Source of the DNA: Bact-08 sp964533215
GTDB taxonomy: Bacteria; Bacteroidota; Bacteroidia; Bacteroidales; UBA932
NCBI GenBank assembly: GCA_964533215.1
Contig: CAZHLJ010000001.1
Location: 1 to 64,000 of the forward strand
Length of the DNA stretch: 64,000 bases
Direction: 5' to 3'
A model generated the notes under the pieces. The model saw only the letters and a list, made by a program, of their open reading frames with translations, had not been told where the DNA came from and searched no databases. Numbering within the stretch: position 1 is the stretch's first letter; each line of letters starts with the position of its first letter. The translations under genes were made by a program, and so were the position numbers. This document shows, piece by piece, positions 26,129 to 34,176 of this stretch.

Positions 26129-26227
26129 AGGTGCCACTTCAATTGATATATTGCTGATATTAAGCTGTTTGTGGTTCAATGTCATAAATAACTGACTACC
26201 ATCATCTTGTTAATTGAAGTGGCACCT
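26129..26227. repeat. Long palindromic element 2 (16-bp arms), related to element 1
   Basis: AGGTGCCACTTCAATT (26129-26144) pairs perfectly with 26212-26227. It shares the arm core GTGCCACT and the inner motif TCATAAATA(G/A)CTGA with element 1, 61 bases away, so the two are copies of one family that have diverged. The right arm is followed by a run of seven T on the plus strand. Confidence 0.8.
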
Positions 26228-26289
26228 GTTTTTTTATCAAAAATTATATAACTTTATAGTCATGTATATCAAATAAAATTTTATCTGTT

Positions 26290-27021
26290 ATGAAGAATCT
26301 ATCAATTTTATTATGTATCTATCTGATAGTAACAGGATACACAATCGATACCAAATCGGAAAGCAGAGTAGGGCAAAACACGAGTTCCGATGTCAAATTG
26401 GTGTATACCCTCTCTTCACCCAAAACAGTTGGGACAATGACTGTGGAAGAAGCGTTGGCGAACAGGCGTTCACGCCGGGCCTTCACTAATGAAGCTCTTT
26501 CAGAAGAAGAGTTGTCACAAATTGTGTGGGCTGCATATGGAGTCACTAAGCCTGTTCCACAAAACCCTAGGCTGGGTGGAGGTTTGAGAACGACACCATC
26601 AGCCGGTGCGCTTTACCCTATGGACCTGTATGTAATTGTAGGAAATGTCACCAACATCGAGTCAGGCGTCTATAAGTACAGTCCAAAAGATCACTCTATT
26701 ACAAGGATTATCAACAAAGACATTCGGGAAGATCTTGCAAAGGCAGCTTATGGTCAGACCATGATAAAGGACGCCCCCGCCTCTTTGTTATATAGCGCAA
26801 TCTTCAGCAGGACAACTCAGAAATATGGAGATCGTGGACGCTTGCGATACGTGTGCATGGATATAGGACATTCCGGCGAGAATGTTTATTTGCAGGCAGA
26901 AGCTCTGAAATTAGGAACATGTGCTATAGGTGCATTCAACGATCCGGCCGTTAGTGAACTTATGCAGTTATCAAAAGAAGAGGAGCCAATGTATATAATG
27001 CCTTTCGGCAGGTGCAAGTAA
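26290..27021 (+). CDS. SagB/ThcOx-type nitroreductase-fold oxidoreductase with signal sequence
   Basis: A 243-residue flavoprotein-type protein. RRSRRAFTNEALSEEELSQIVWAAYGV is the nitroreductase FMN-binding opening, and RTTPSAGALYPMDLYVIVG is the SagB/ThcOx signature. SagB enzymes dehydrogenate azolines in peptide natural products, but lone members like this one are usually of unknown substrate. Residues 1-20 are hydrophobic and look like a signal peptide, which suggests export. No precursor peptide or cyclodehydratase gene is nearby, so a natural-product pathway is unlikely. Confidence 0.85.
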   Translation: MKNLSILLCIYLIVTGYTIDTKSESRVGQNTSSDVKLVYTLSSPKTVGTMTVEEALANRRSRRAFTNEALSEEELSQIVWAAYGVTKPVPQNPRLGGGLRTTPSAGALYPMDLYVIVGNVTNIESGVYKYSPKDHSITRIINKDIREDLAKAAYGQTMIKDAPASLLYSAIFSRTTQKYGDRGRLRYVCMDIGHSGENVYLQAEALKLGTCAIGAFNDPAVSELMQLSKEEEPMYIMPFGRCK

Positions 27022-27042
27022 AAGCAGGTGACAGATCAAATG

Positions 27043-28425
27043 TCAAAACTTGATCTCGGCAATTTTAATTCCGATGTTCCCTTTCAGATTTGCCTGAATC
27101 CGGACAGCTCCAGGAACCATAGCAACATTTGTAACACTTAACTGGTCCAGTTTACCCCGAACAGTAATACCTTCATAAAGAGGATAATTAGCCAACATTT
27201 TATTAGCTTCCGCCTTGGCGTTTTCCAAAGCATCGGTCAGAGGATATGACAGGTAAGGAGTCATCTTTTTGAGTATCATCCCATGAAGCAGCCAGTTTGC
27301 CGATTTGACAAGAGCATTACGGGTCTTGACATCAAACTCAGGTTCAGATACCTCCAAAGCATTCTTGTCCGCGTTATAAACCAACTTGCCAGAGAAGAAT
27401 ACCCTACCCTTGAGCGACCCGGTCACATCAGCCACAAATATTGCCTTTCCGGCACTGCTATATAGAGAAAGATTGTTAATCTTTATAGTTTTGTTACCCT
27501 CCGAGAAACTTTTATTCACAAGTTGTTCCTTCGCCAACTCCGCAATCTTATCAAATGTAACATCGGCTGCAATGTTCAGATTGAACTGCTGAGGTTGTCT
27601 TAAAACATTCTTGAAGGCAGGCAAAGCTATAGTGGCAGACATTGGCGGTTGTGCACCGATAAAGGATTCCAGTTGAGTATATATTGCAATTGATAGGTTT
27701 AGTTTATTTCCTTTGGTGGTGAAAGGAGATACAAGAATATCCTTAGGCATTATCTTAAGCCATAGATGGTTTGTATCACTTATCAACATAGGTTTCTGAA
27801 CCTCCTGCCAAGCCTGGAACACATATTTTTTCAGACTGACAGCATCAGACAGCGTCTTGTCTATCTGACTGTTTATCATCTTATCGAATCGAGTGAGAGC
27901 AATATTTGCAATAGGAGTTACAGGAATACTGGCTCCTATAACATTAAGCTTAGGAGTTTCAATCCACTCATAACCGGATGAGGTTGTTTTTGATACCAGA
28001 TTCCACTCCTTGTCTATACCGATAGATGTTTTGTAAACAAGCGCAATAGTACCTGTAGCCTCATATTGATCAGAAAGGGTAATCCCAAGTTTCTGCACTT
28101 TCCACGCAAACCTCGACCAGACTTTAAGAGGAAGGCGATAGGTTATCTCATTGTTGTTTATAAAAAATGAGAAGTTCTGAGCCTTCCATATTTTGACCGA
28201 TAAATCTTTGTCAGAAAGATTACTCCCCTCGTAGAGCAATCCGTTCATTTTACTGTTAACGGCTGTTTCCAGCTTTTTAACGTCCAATTCAAATTCCAAA
28301 GGAATCTCAGACATAGCCGGGGCTAGATCCGAAGGGAGATAAGATTCAGCAGGCCCTTCAATTTTTGATGTCCCACAGGAAAAGAGGAACAAAGTGAGAC
28401 AAACCGGAAGAATAAAACCTTTCAC
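27043..28425 (-). CDS. DUF4403 family lipoprotein
   Basis: A 460-residue lipoprotein with lipobox LFLFSC (Cys17). The sequence matches DUF4403, a beta-rich Bacteroidetes and Proteobacteria family with a lipid-binding-like repeat pattern (VWSRFAWKVQKLGITLSD, then a second copy ending VRIQANLKGNIGIKIAEI). Function unknown, probably in the envelope. The start codon is GTG and overlaps the frr stop by one base (TAGTG), so its translation is probably coupled to frr. Confidence 0.82.
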   Translation of the reverse strand: MKGFILPVCLTLFLFSCGTSKIEGPAESYLPSDLAPAMSEIPLEFELDVKKLETAVNSKMNGLLYEGSNLSDKDLSVKIWKAQNFSFFINNNEITYRLPLKVWSRFAWKVQKLGITLSDQYEATGTIALVYKTSIGIDKEWNLVSKTTSSGYEWIETPKLNVIGASIPVTPIANIALTRFDKMINSQIDKTLSDAVSLKKYVFQAWQEVQKPMLISDTNHLWLKIMPKDILVSPFTTKGNKLNLSIAIYTQLESFIGAQPPMSATIALPAFKNVLRQPQQFNLNIAADVTFDKIAELAKEQLVNKSFSEGNKTIKINNLSLYSSAGKAIFVADVTGSLKGRVFFSGKLVYNADKNALEVSEPEFDVKTRNALVKSANWLLHGMILKKMTPYLSYPLTDALENAKAEANKMLANYPLYEGITVRGKLDQLSVTNVAMVPGAVRIQANLKGNIGIKIAEIKF

Positions 28426-28991
28426 TATACAGTCATTATCTCTTTCTCTTTTGCAGCAAGAGCATCGTCAACCTTTTTGTTGTAGTTGTCTGTATCTTTC
28501 TGCAGAGTAGTCTCTCCATCTTTCACTACATCTTCAGGAAGCCCATCCTTTTGATACTTCTTCAAAAGATCGACTCCATCCCTGCGCGCATTACGGATAC
28601 TGATTTTAGCAACCTCTCCCGATGCTTTCACTTTCTTTACCAAATCCTTACGCCTATCCTCTGTGAGAGGCGGAACATTGATTCTAATCTGCTCTCCGTT
28701 ATTTTGTGGAGTAAATCCAATATTGGCAACCATGATAGCTTTCTCAATTGCAGGGATCAATTTCTTGTCCCAAGGCTGAATAAGCATCGTTTTTGGATCC
28801 GGTGCAGTAACGCTAGCAACCTGTGGAACGGGGGTTGGGTTGCCATAGTAGTCTACCATAACATTATTGAAGACTGCTGTGTTTGCCTTGCCAGCCCTAA
28901 AAGTCTTAAGTTCTTCTTCAAGATGGAGAATTGCTTTGTGCATCTTTTCCTTAGCAGAGGCAATAACCTCTTGTTGTTTACTTATGTCCAT
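28425..28991 (-). CDS. frr: Ribosome recycling factor
   Basis: RRF splits post-termination ribosomes together with EF-G. The 188-residue protein has the family landmarks: FRAGKANTAVFNNVMVDYYGNPTPV, then LIQPWDKKLIPAIEKAI, INVPPLTEDRRKDLVKKVK and NARRDG. It lies 27 bases after pyrH on the same strand, the order seen in very many bacteria. The stop overlaps the start of the DUF4403 gene by one base. Confidence 0.97.
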   Translation of the reverse strand: MDISKQQEVIASAKEKMHKAILHLEEELKTFRAGKANTAVFNNVMVDYYGNPTPVPQVASVTAPDPKTMLIQPWDKKLIPAIEKAIMVANIGFTPQNNGEQIRINVPPLTEDRRKDLVKKVKASGEVAKISIRNARRDGVDLLKKYQKDGLPEDVVKDGETTLQKDTDNYNKKVDDALAAKEKEIMTV

Positions 28992-29018
28992 TATCTTAAA
29001 ATTAAGTATATTGATAAA

Positions 29019-29729
29019 TTATCCGGCAGATACGACAGTACCCACCTGTTCGCCCTTGACTAGACGTAAAAGATTTCCGGTAACATTCATGTCAAAGACA
29101 ATAATCGGAATATTGTTCTCCTTACACATTGCAAAGGCAGTAAGATCCATTATCTTAAGATTTTCTGAAAGGGCCTTGTCATAACTCAAAGCTGAATACT
29201 TGACCGCCTTGGGATCTTTTTCGGGATCGGCTGTGTAAACACCATCCACTCTAGTGCCTTTTAGAAGTGCATCCGCACCTATCTCAGCAGCCCTGAGAGC
29301 TGATGCAGAATCTGTTGTAAAGAAAGGATTGCCTGTTCCGCCTGCAATTATTGCCACACCGCCATTTTTCATAAAACTGCGCGCTTTGTCAAGAACAAAA
29401 TATCTGGCAAAAGGTTCCATAGGAGTAGATGTGTACACCTCTGCATTTACCCCGGCAGATTTAATTGCCATAGACAGACCAATGCTGTTTATGACCGTTG
29501 CCAGCATACCCATCTGGTCACCCTTCACTCTCTCGAAACCTTTCCCGACTCCCGAAAGCCCTCTGAATATGTTACCTCCGCCTATCACTATGGCAACCTC
29601 AACGCCCGCAGAAACTATTTCGCAAATATCTTTTGAGTACTGAGACAGCATTTTTTCGTCTATTCCCTTTCCCTCGTTACCACCTATACTTTCGCCGCTC
29701 AACTTAAGGAGCACTCTTTTGTATTTCAT
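29019..29729 (-). CDS. pyrH: UMP kinase
   Basis: PyrH phosphorylates UMP to UDP in pyrimidine synthesis. The 236-residue amino-acid-kinase-fold protein has KRVLLKLSGESIGG, IVIGGGNIFRG, GTGNPFFTTDSASALRAAEI and GVYTADP, all typical. It heads the pyrH-frr-DUF4403 operon. Length is normal. Confidence 0.97.
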   Translation of the reverse strand: MKYKRVLLKLSGESIGGNEGKGIDEKMLSQYSKDICEIVSAGVEVAIVIGGGNIFRGLSGVGKGFERVKGDQMGMLATVINSIGLSMAIKSAGVNAEVYTSTPMEPFARYFVLDKARSFMKNGGVAIIAGGTGNPFFTTDSASALRAAEIGADALLKGTRVDGVYTADPEKDPKAVKYSALSYDKALSENLKIMDLTAFAMCKENNIPIIVFDMNVTGNLLRLVKGEQVGTVVSAG

Positions 29730-29814
29730 TGTTTATTATGTATTTATTGATAAATACTGCCGTTTACAATAAAACAAAATTAGCTAAATATTATGAAAAT
29801 ACCAAGCAACAGAC

Positions 29815-29822
29815 TATCTTTG
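29815..29822 (+). promoter_or_regulatory. -7 box (TATCTTTG) of the sdhC-like gene
   Basis: A full TAnnTTTG match 36 bases before the chosen sdhC start. It lies inside the 22-codon extension that an earlier in-frame ATG would give, which supports the later start. Confidence 0.55.
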
Positions 29823-29858
29823 CCGCCACTATTCAAGATAATAACAAATCAAAATATC

Positions 29859-30521
29859 ATGGGAAATATTTTCACCTCTTCCATCGGCAAAAAGCTCATT
29901 ATGAGTATTACAGGGTTGTTCCTGATTCTGTTTTTATTAATACATCTAATTGCGAACTCTGCATACCTCCTTGGTCCTGAGTCTTTTGACACAATTATTG
30001 CAATAATGGGTTCTCCAGTGGTCGTTGCAATGGTACCGGTTTTAGCTGCAGGTTTTGTAATTCATATTATATACGCAGCTTATCTGACTCTTACTAACCT
30101 TAAAGCCCGTGGTTCAGAAAGATACGCTATACCTCATAAAGGAAAGGCCGATTCGTTCGCATCAAAGAATATGTTTGTCCTGGGACTTATTGTTCTCGGC
30201 TTTCTAGCCTTCCACCTTACCCACTTCTGGGCAAAGATGCAGCTTCCTGAATTTACAGGCGGAGAAGCAGAAAACGTAAACGACCTTATGACTGCGACTT
30301 TTGGAAATATTTGGGTAGTTGTTGCATACGCAATCTGGTTCGGCGCATTGTGGTATCATCTTACACATGGCTTCTGGAGTGCCTTCCAGACTGTTGGACT
30401 TAACAACTCCAAGTGGTTAAAAAGATGGCAAGTGATTGCATATATATATGCATCATTCATCTTTGTAGGATTCCTTTCAATTGCAGTGACAGCATATCTG
30501 AGAGCAAACGGAATTTGCTGA
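29859..30521 (+). CDS. sdhC: Succinate dehydrogenase/fumarate reductase cytochrome b subunit
   Basis: A 220-residue membrane anchor of the di-heme type used by Bacteroidetes fumarate reductase (sometimes called frdC). Five hydrophobic helices are seen, with His residues in helices (LLIHLIANS, GFVIHIIY, AFHLTHFW, WYHLTHGFW) as heme ligands. The start at MGNIFTSSIGKKLIMSITG begins in the first helix region and follows a -7 box. Normally the flavoprotein and iron-sulfur genes follow directly; here the next gene is convergent hemW 10 bases away, so the subunit is orphaned at this locus. Confidence 0.92.
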   Translation: MGNIFTSSIGKKLIMSITGLFLILFLLIHLIANSAYLLGPESFDTIIAIMGSPVVVAMVPVLAAGFVIHIIYAAYLTLTNLKARGSERYAIPHKGKADSFASKNMFVLGLIVLGFLAFHLTHFWAKMQLPEFTGGEAENVNDLMTATFGNIWVVVAYAIWFGALWYHLTHGFWSAFQTVGLNNSKWLKRWQVIAYIYASFIFVGFLSIAVTAYLRANGIC

Positions 30522-30531
30522 TTTCAGCAAT

Positions 30532-31662
30532 CTATATAAAAAGATCTCTTATTATCCCATCGGAAAGAAATAGTTTCTCCGATGGGATTCTTATTTTAGA
30601 ACCAGTCAGGCCAACAGATCCTGCCGGTAAAGCTGTCATTTGTTTGTAAAACTGATCGTACAACGACTTCTCAAAACGTTGTCTGAGCGAACCCAGGTCA
30701 AGACCGTCAGCTCTTCTTAGCGAGAGCATTACCTCTTCATTGAATTTATCACGATCCGACAGCCTCTCCTTTCTTGAACAACTTTTTCCGCCGGACGTCT
30801 TTATGTAATTATTAAGATTTGAGGAGTTCCACCACCGGCAGTCACCATCGAATGAATGTGCAGCTGGCCCCAATCCCAGATAAGGAGTCCTGTTCCAGTA
30901 TGCACTGTTGTGGATAGCCTCCTTGCCTGGGAGAGCAAAGTTGGAAATCTCGTATTGAATGTATCCAGCTTCGCCAAGCATTTGTTGCAAAATAGAATAT
31001 TCTTTGTACGACAGCTCTTGAGAAGTGGCATTATAACAACCTCTTTCATAAAGCCTCCCCAACCTGGATTTCGGCTCTATACTCATTTGATATGAAGATA
31101 TATGTTCCGGCCGTAGCTCGATCATCTTCTCAAGGTTATTTCTCCACCCCTCCAGAGTCAAAAGTTCAAAACCGAAGATCAGATCCAGACTTATATTGTC
31201 AAATCCTTCTGCCCTGGCCCATCTGAAAGCATCAACTGCCTGAGAGGCACTATGCCTACGGTTCATCCATCTTAAATCTGTATCTGAAAAAGACTGTACT
31301 CCCATGCTAAGCCTGTTGACACCAAGTCTTCTTATCCTGGCAAGGTAGTCTGGGGTTACATCATCCGGATTGACTTCAATAGTAAATTCCTTCACAGACT
31401 CCTGCGAAAAACCGAAACTTTCAGAGAGAGAATCCACAATTGCTGATAGTTGATCAGGTCTTAGAAGAGAAGGCGTGCCACCTCCAAAATAAATTGTATT
31501 CAAAGGGATACCCAGATCCTTGAAGAAATCTTTCCTTAACGAGATTTCACAGACAAGCGCATCCACAAAACTATCAATCCTGGCGGTTTGCCTTGTAGAG
31601 TAAAAGTCACAGTAAATACAATACTGTGAGCAGAATGGAATATGAATGTATAATCCTGCCAA
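30532..31662 (-). CDS. hemW: HemW-like radical SAM protein
   Basis: A 376-residue radical SAM protein with the CxxxCxxC cluster as HIPFCSQYCIYCDFYS, followed by GGGTPSLL, EVNPDD and MGVQSF, all HemW/HemN-like. HemW inserts heme into respiratory proteins; older annotation as an oxygen-independent coproporphyrinogen oxidase is less likely because HemN-specific residues near the N-terminus are absent. The last residues are encoded inside a hairpin that may terminate sdhC. It is downstream of a coiled-coil gene by seven bases. Confidence 0.88.
   Translation of the reverse strand: MAGLYIHIPFCSQYCIYCDFYSTRQTARIDSFVDALVCEISLRKDFFKDLGIPLNTIYFGGGTPSLLRPDQLSAIVDSLSESFGFSQESVKEFTIEVNPDDVTPDYLARIRRLGVNRLSMGVQSFSDTDLRWMNRRHSASQAVDAFRWARAEGFDNISLDLIFGFELLTLEGWRNNLEKMIELRPEHISSYQMSIEPKSRLGRLYERGCYNATSQELSYKEYSILQQMLGEAGYIQYEISNFALPGKEAIHNSAYWNRTPYLGLGPAAHSFDGDCRWWNSSNLNNYIKTSGGKSCSRKERLSDRDKFNEEVMLSLRRADGLDLGSLRQRFEKSLYDQFYKQMTALPAGSVGLTGSKIRIPSEKLFLSDGIIRDLFI
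30554..30588 (+). terminator. Hairpin after sdhC inside the hemW 3' end
   Basis: ATCCCATCGGA (30554-30564) and TCCGATGGGAT (30578-30588) are an 11-bp perfect stem with a 13-base loop, followed by TCTTATTTTA on the plus strand. It can end the sdhC transcript, though it sits in hemW coding sequence on the other strand. Confidence 0.6.
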
Positions 31663-31669
31663 AAGGTCG

Positions 31670-32590
31670 TTATCTCAACGTAACACTGGTAGAGCCAAGT
31701 TTTCCCTCTTCTGTATAAATGTCTACCGTATATACTCCTTTCTCAAAAGGCTGGTTGTTTGCGAAATAAATACTCATGGTTATCTCCACTCCTTGATAAT
31801 CCACCTCTTTAACCGCAGAGTATATCAGTTGCTCACCGTCCACAGAGAAAATCTGCTGCTGCGAACCCGTCATAAGAATACCATCAGGACTCTTGACTCT
31901 TATATATACTTTCCGATAGCCTTTAGATGCTATTGTGTTGTCCATAAGGCTAAGGCTGGCTTTGAATTTGGCTGCCCTACTGCTTCTGTCTGTTGCTTTG
32001 CCTGAGGCCGTTATTGCCTCAAACCCAAAATCACGGCCCTTGACAACAGCCCCAATCTGAACCTGTTTGGCATATTCGTCAGTTGTTGTCTGGAGGTTAC
32101 GGTATTTTTGCTGAGTCTCCCTGGCTTCACCTCTAACCTCCTCAACCTCTTTTCTAAGAGCCATGTTAAGCCTGTTGAGGGAGTCTATCTGTATGATATA
32201 GCCTCTTGCAATTTCCCTCAACTCCTCAAGCTCCTTCTCATATTGACGTATAAGCTTCCTGTTCTTTGCATCTGTATTTTTTATCTTCTGAAGAAGCTCG
32301 TTTACCTTTTCACGTTCTTTTGAAAGCTGACTGTTAAGACTGTCAACCTTGTTTGAAAAACCTTTCCCATTCATTTTTCCGAATTCCGCACCTGAGCCCA
32401 TTCTGACTGCCAGACCGTCGTAATCTGTCTTAAGCTGCTCCATCTGCTCCGTCAGTTGCTCCTTCTCTTCAGTAAGACCTCCCAACATTTTATCCCTGTC
32501 CATCCACAGCCACGCAAGGACAATCACCAATAATGCCGCAACTGAACAAAGGCCAATAATAAGGACTCTTAATCTTTTCTCTTTTTCCAT
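31670..32590 (-). CDS. Membrane-anchored coiled-coil protein
   Basis: A 306-residue protein with a single N-terminal membrane helix (VLIIGLCSVAALLVIVLAWLW, near 9-29), a heptad-rich coiled coil from about 37 to 165 (EEKEQLTEQMEQLKTDYD; EREKVNELLQKIKNTDAKN), and a beta-rich C-terminal domain of about 120 residues (VYIRVKSPDGILMTGS; GVYTVDIYTEEGKLGST). Such proteins are common hypotheticals in Bacteroidetes. The layout suggests a periplasmic structural or sensing protein. It is co-transcribed with hemW, and a TTG-N18-TATTTTTG promoter stands before it. Confidence 0.75.
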   Translation of the reverse strand: MEKEKRLRVLIIGLCSVAALLVIVLAWLWMDRDKMLGGLTEEKEQLTEQMEQLKTDYDGLAVRMGSGAEFGKMNGKGFSNKVDSLNSQLSKEREKVNELLQKIKNTDAKNRKLIRQYEKELEELREIARGYIIQIDSLNRLNMALRKEVEEVRGEARETQQKYRNLQTTTDEYAKQVQIGAVVKGRDFGFEAITASGKATDRSSRAAKFKASLSLMDNTIASKGYRKVYIRVKSPDGILMTGSQQQIFSVDGEQLIYSAVKEVDYQGVEITMSIYFANNQPFEKGVYTVDIYTEEGKLGSTSVTLR

Positions 32591-32623
32591 AACTTAGAAT
32601 TTATTAATAAAAGCTATATCTTG

Positions 32624-32652
32624 CAAAAATAGACATTTTAAACCTTTTTCAA
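32624..32652 (-). promoter_or_regulatory. Promoter of the coiled-coil gene and hemW (TTG-N18-TATTTTTG)
   Basis: On the minus strand TTG (32652-32650) and TATTTTTG (32631-32624) are separated by 18 bases, close to the Bacteroidetes consensus TTTG-N19/20-TAnnTTTG. It lies about 33 bases before the start codon. Confidence 0.55.
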
Positions 32653-32665
32653 TAAAGAAATTTTA

Positions 32666-32673
32666 TAGCTTTG
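32666..32673 (+). promoter_or_regulatory. -7 box (TAGCTTTG) of the ROK gene
   Basis: A full TAnnTTTG match 43 bases before the ROK start, divergent from the coiled-coil gene promoter. A T-rich stretch lies at the -33 position. Confidence 0.5.
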
Positions 32674-32716
32674 TGGGACAAACAACGTGTTTTAATTATA
32701 AACAAAAGATACCTCT

Positions 32717-33679
32717 ATGAAAAATTTAGTTGCTGGTATAGATATTGGCGGAACCAACACCGTTTATGCACTTGTTGATGAAGCAGGAGCTATCCAAGGA
32801 ACAGGAACTTTTCCTACAGACTCATATAAAAACTTTGATGATTATATAATTGCCATTAGGGATGGAATTCTTGATCTCTCAATAAAGTTAGGTTACGAGC
32901 ACAAAATAAAGGGCATAGGCATCGGAGCTCCCAATGGGAATTACTATACAGGCTGTATAGAGGCAGCAGCCAACCTTATCTGGAAGGGAAATCTCCCTAT
33001 TGCAGAAAAGCTCAAGGTACTGTTTGGAGGCATTCCCGTAATTCTGACAAATGATGCAAATGCAGCTGCTATTGGTGAGATGATCTACGGTGGTGCCAAA
33101 GGAATGAAAAATTTTGTTGTAATAACTCTTGGAACTGGACTGGGCAGCGGGTTCGTGGTTGATGGTGAGGTTATGTACGGCCACGATGGTTTTGCCGGAG
33201 AGTATGGTCACATTACCTATATCAGAGAGGGAAGAAAGTGTGGATGCGGGAGAATAGGATGTCTGGAAACATATGTCTCTGCAACTGGAATCAAGAGGAC
33301 AGCTTTTGAACTGCTGGCGACAGAGACAGCTCCTAGCCCACTTAGGGATGTAAGCTTTAACAAATTGACTGCCAAAGATATCTCTTTTGCCGCCAACGAT
33401 GGCGATCCTATTTCCAAAATGGCTTTTGAGAAGACCGGCATGGCTCTTGGAGAGGCTCTTGCAGATCTTGTTGCAATTACAACACCTGAGGCAATCTTTC
33501 TTTTCGGAGGGTTGGCAAAGTCAGGAAACCTTATTCTTGAACCAACAAAGAGATATATGGAGGAGAACCTTTTAAGTATATGGAAAGGCAAGGTAAAGCT
33601 GCTAATATCCGGATTGGATGAGAATAATGCGGCTATACTTGGCGCTTCAGCACTTGCATGGAAAGAATTAAATAAATAA
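32717..33679 (+). CDS. ROK family sugar kinase
   Basis: A 320-residue kinase of the ROK family. DIGGTNTVYALV is the phosphate-binding opening, ILTNDANAAAIGE carries the catalytic Asp, GTGLGSGFVVDG is the second phosphate loop, and CGCGRIGCLE is the zinc-binding motif of the family. Substrate is probably glucose, N-acetylglucosamine or another hexose; sequence alone does not decide. A small membrane protein gene follows 11 bases later. No transcription-factor HTH is present, so it is an enzyme, not a repressor. Confidence 0.92.
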   Translation: MKNLVAGIDIGGTNTVYALVDEAGAIQGTGTFPTDSYKNFDDYIIAIRDGILDLSIKLGYEHKIKGIGIGAPNGNYYTGCIEAAANLIWKGNLPIAEKLKVLFGGIPVILTNDANAAAIGEMIYGGAKGMKNFVVITLGTGLGSGFVVDGEVMYGHDGFAGEYGHITYIREGRKCGCGRIGCLETYVSATGIKRTAFELLATETAPSPLRDVSFNKLTAKDISFAANDGDPISKMAFEKTGMALGEALADLVAITTPEAIFLFGGLAKSGNLILEPTKRYMEENLLSIWKGKVKLLISGLDENNAAILGASALAWKELNK

Positions 33680-33690
33680 AAACAAATATT

Positions 33691-34170
33691 ATGAAAGGAT
33701 TTGACTACAAAAGATACATTATACGGGTCATCAAGTATATGATCTATATCGCAATTATATTTACACTAGTCCTTGCCATATTTGCACTGACCTCAGGACA
33801 AGGCTTGCATTATGAAAACTTTTTCCGTCCCGGCACAGAGACTCAACTGATAGTGTTCTTCATAGCTATCTCTTTTGTATACCCATTGCTCGGCTTTGTC
33901 AAGAAACCGGTCTACCTCAACAAAAGCTATGAGGAGGACAAGGAGATCATAAGGAATGTACTTGAAAATGCCAGATATATTGTTGTTGCCGAAAGTTCAA
34001 CCACAATCTCTTTCAGACATGTATCCCCATTCATCAGGGCTATGCGTATGTTTGAAGATACAATTGTCATAGATTATTCTGACAATCCAATCATGATAAG
34101 CGGCCAAAGAAGGGACATCGTGAGAATGATAAGGGCAATAGAGTATGCAACAAAAAAAGAGGAGCAGTAG
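33691..34170 (+). CDS. Small two-helix membrane protein of unknown function
   Basis: A 159-residue protein with two membrane helices (MIYIAIIFTLVLAIFALTSG and LIVFFIAISFVYPLLGF) and a basic soluble C-terminal half (FRHVSPFIRAMRMFEDTIVIDY). I do not recognise the family. It probably shares a transcript with the ROK gene. It ends six bases before the convergent trmB stop. Confidence 0.7.
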   Translation: MKGFDYKRYIIRVIKYMIYIAIIFTLVLAIFALTSGQGLHYENFFRPGTETQLIVFFIAISFVYPLLGFVKKPVYLNKSYEEDKEIIRNVLENARYIVVAESSTTISFRHVSPFIRAMRMFEDTIVIDYSDNPIMISGQRRDIVRMIRAIEYATKKEEQ

Positions 34171-34176
34171 CATCTA

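Noticed and set aside
26290..27021. Azole-containing natural-product cluster suggested by the SagB-like gene
   Set aside because: No cyclodehydratase, precursor peptide or exporter nearby.
28551..29063. 170-codon plus-strand frame opposite frr
   Set aside because: Lies across conserved frr codons on the other strand and has no motif of its own.
29793..29859. Earlier in-frame start for sdhC
   Set aside because: The extension contains the -7 box and is not seen in the family's usual N-terminus.
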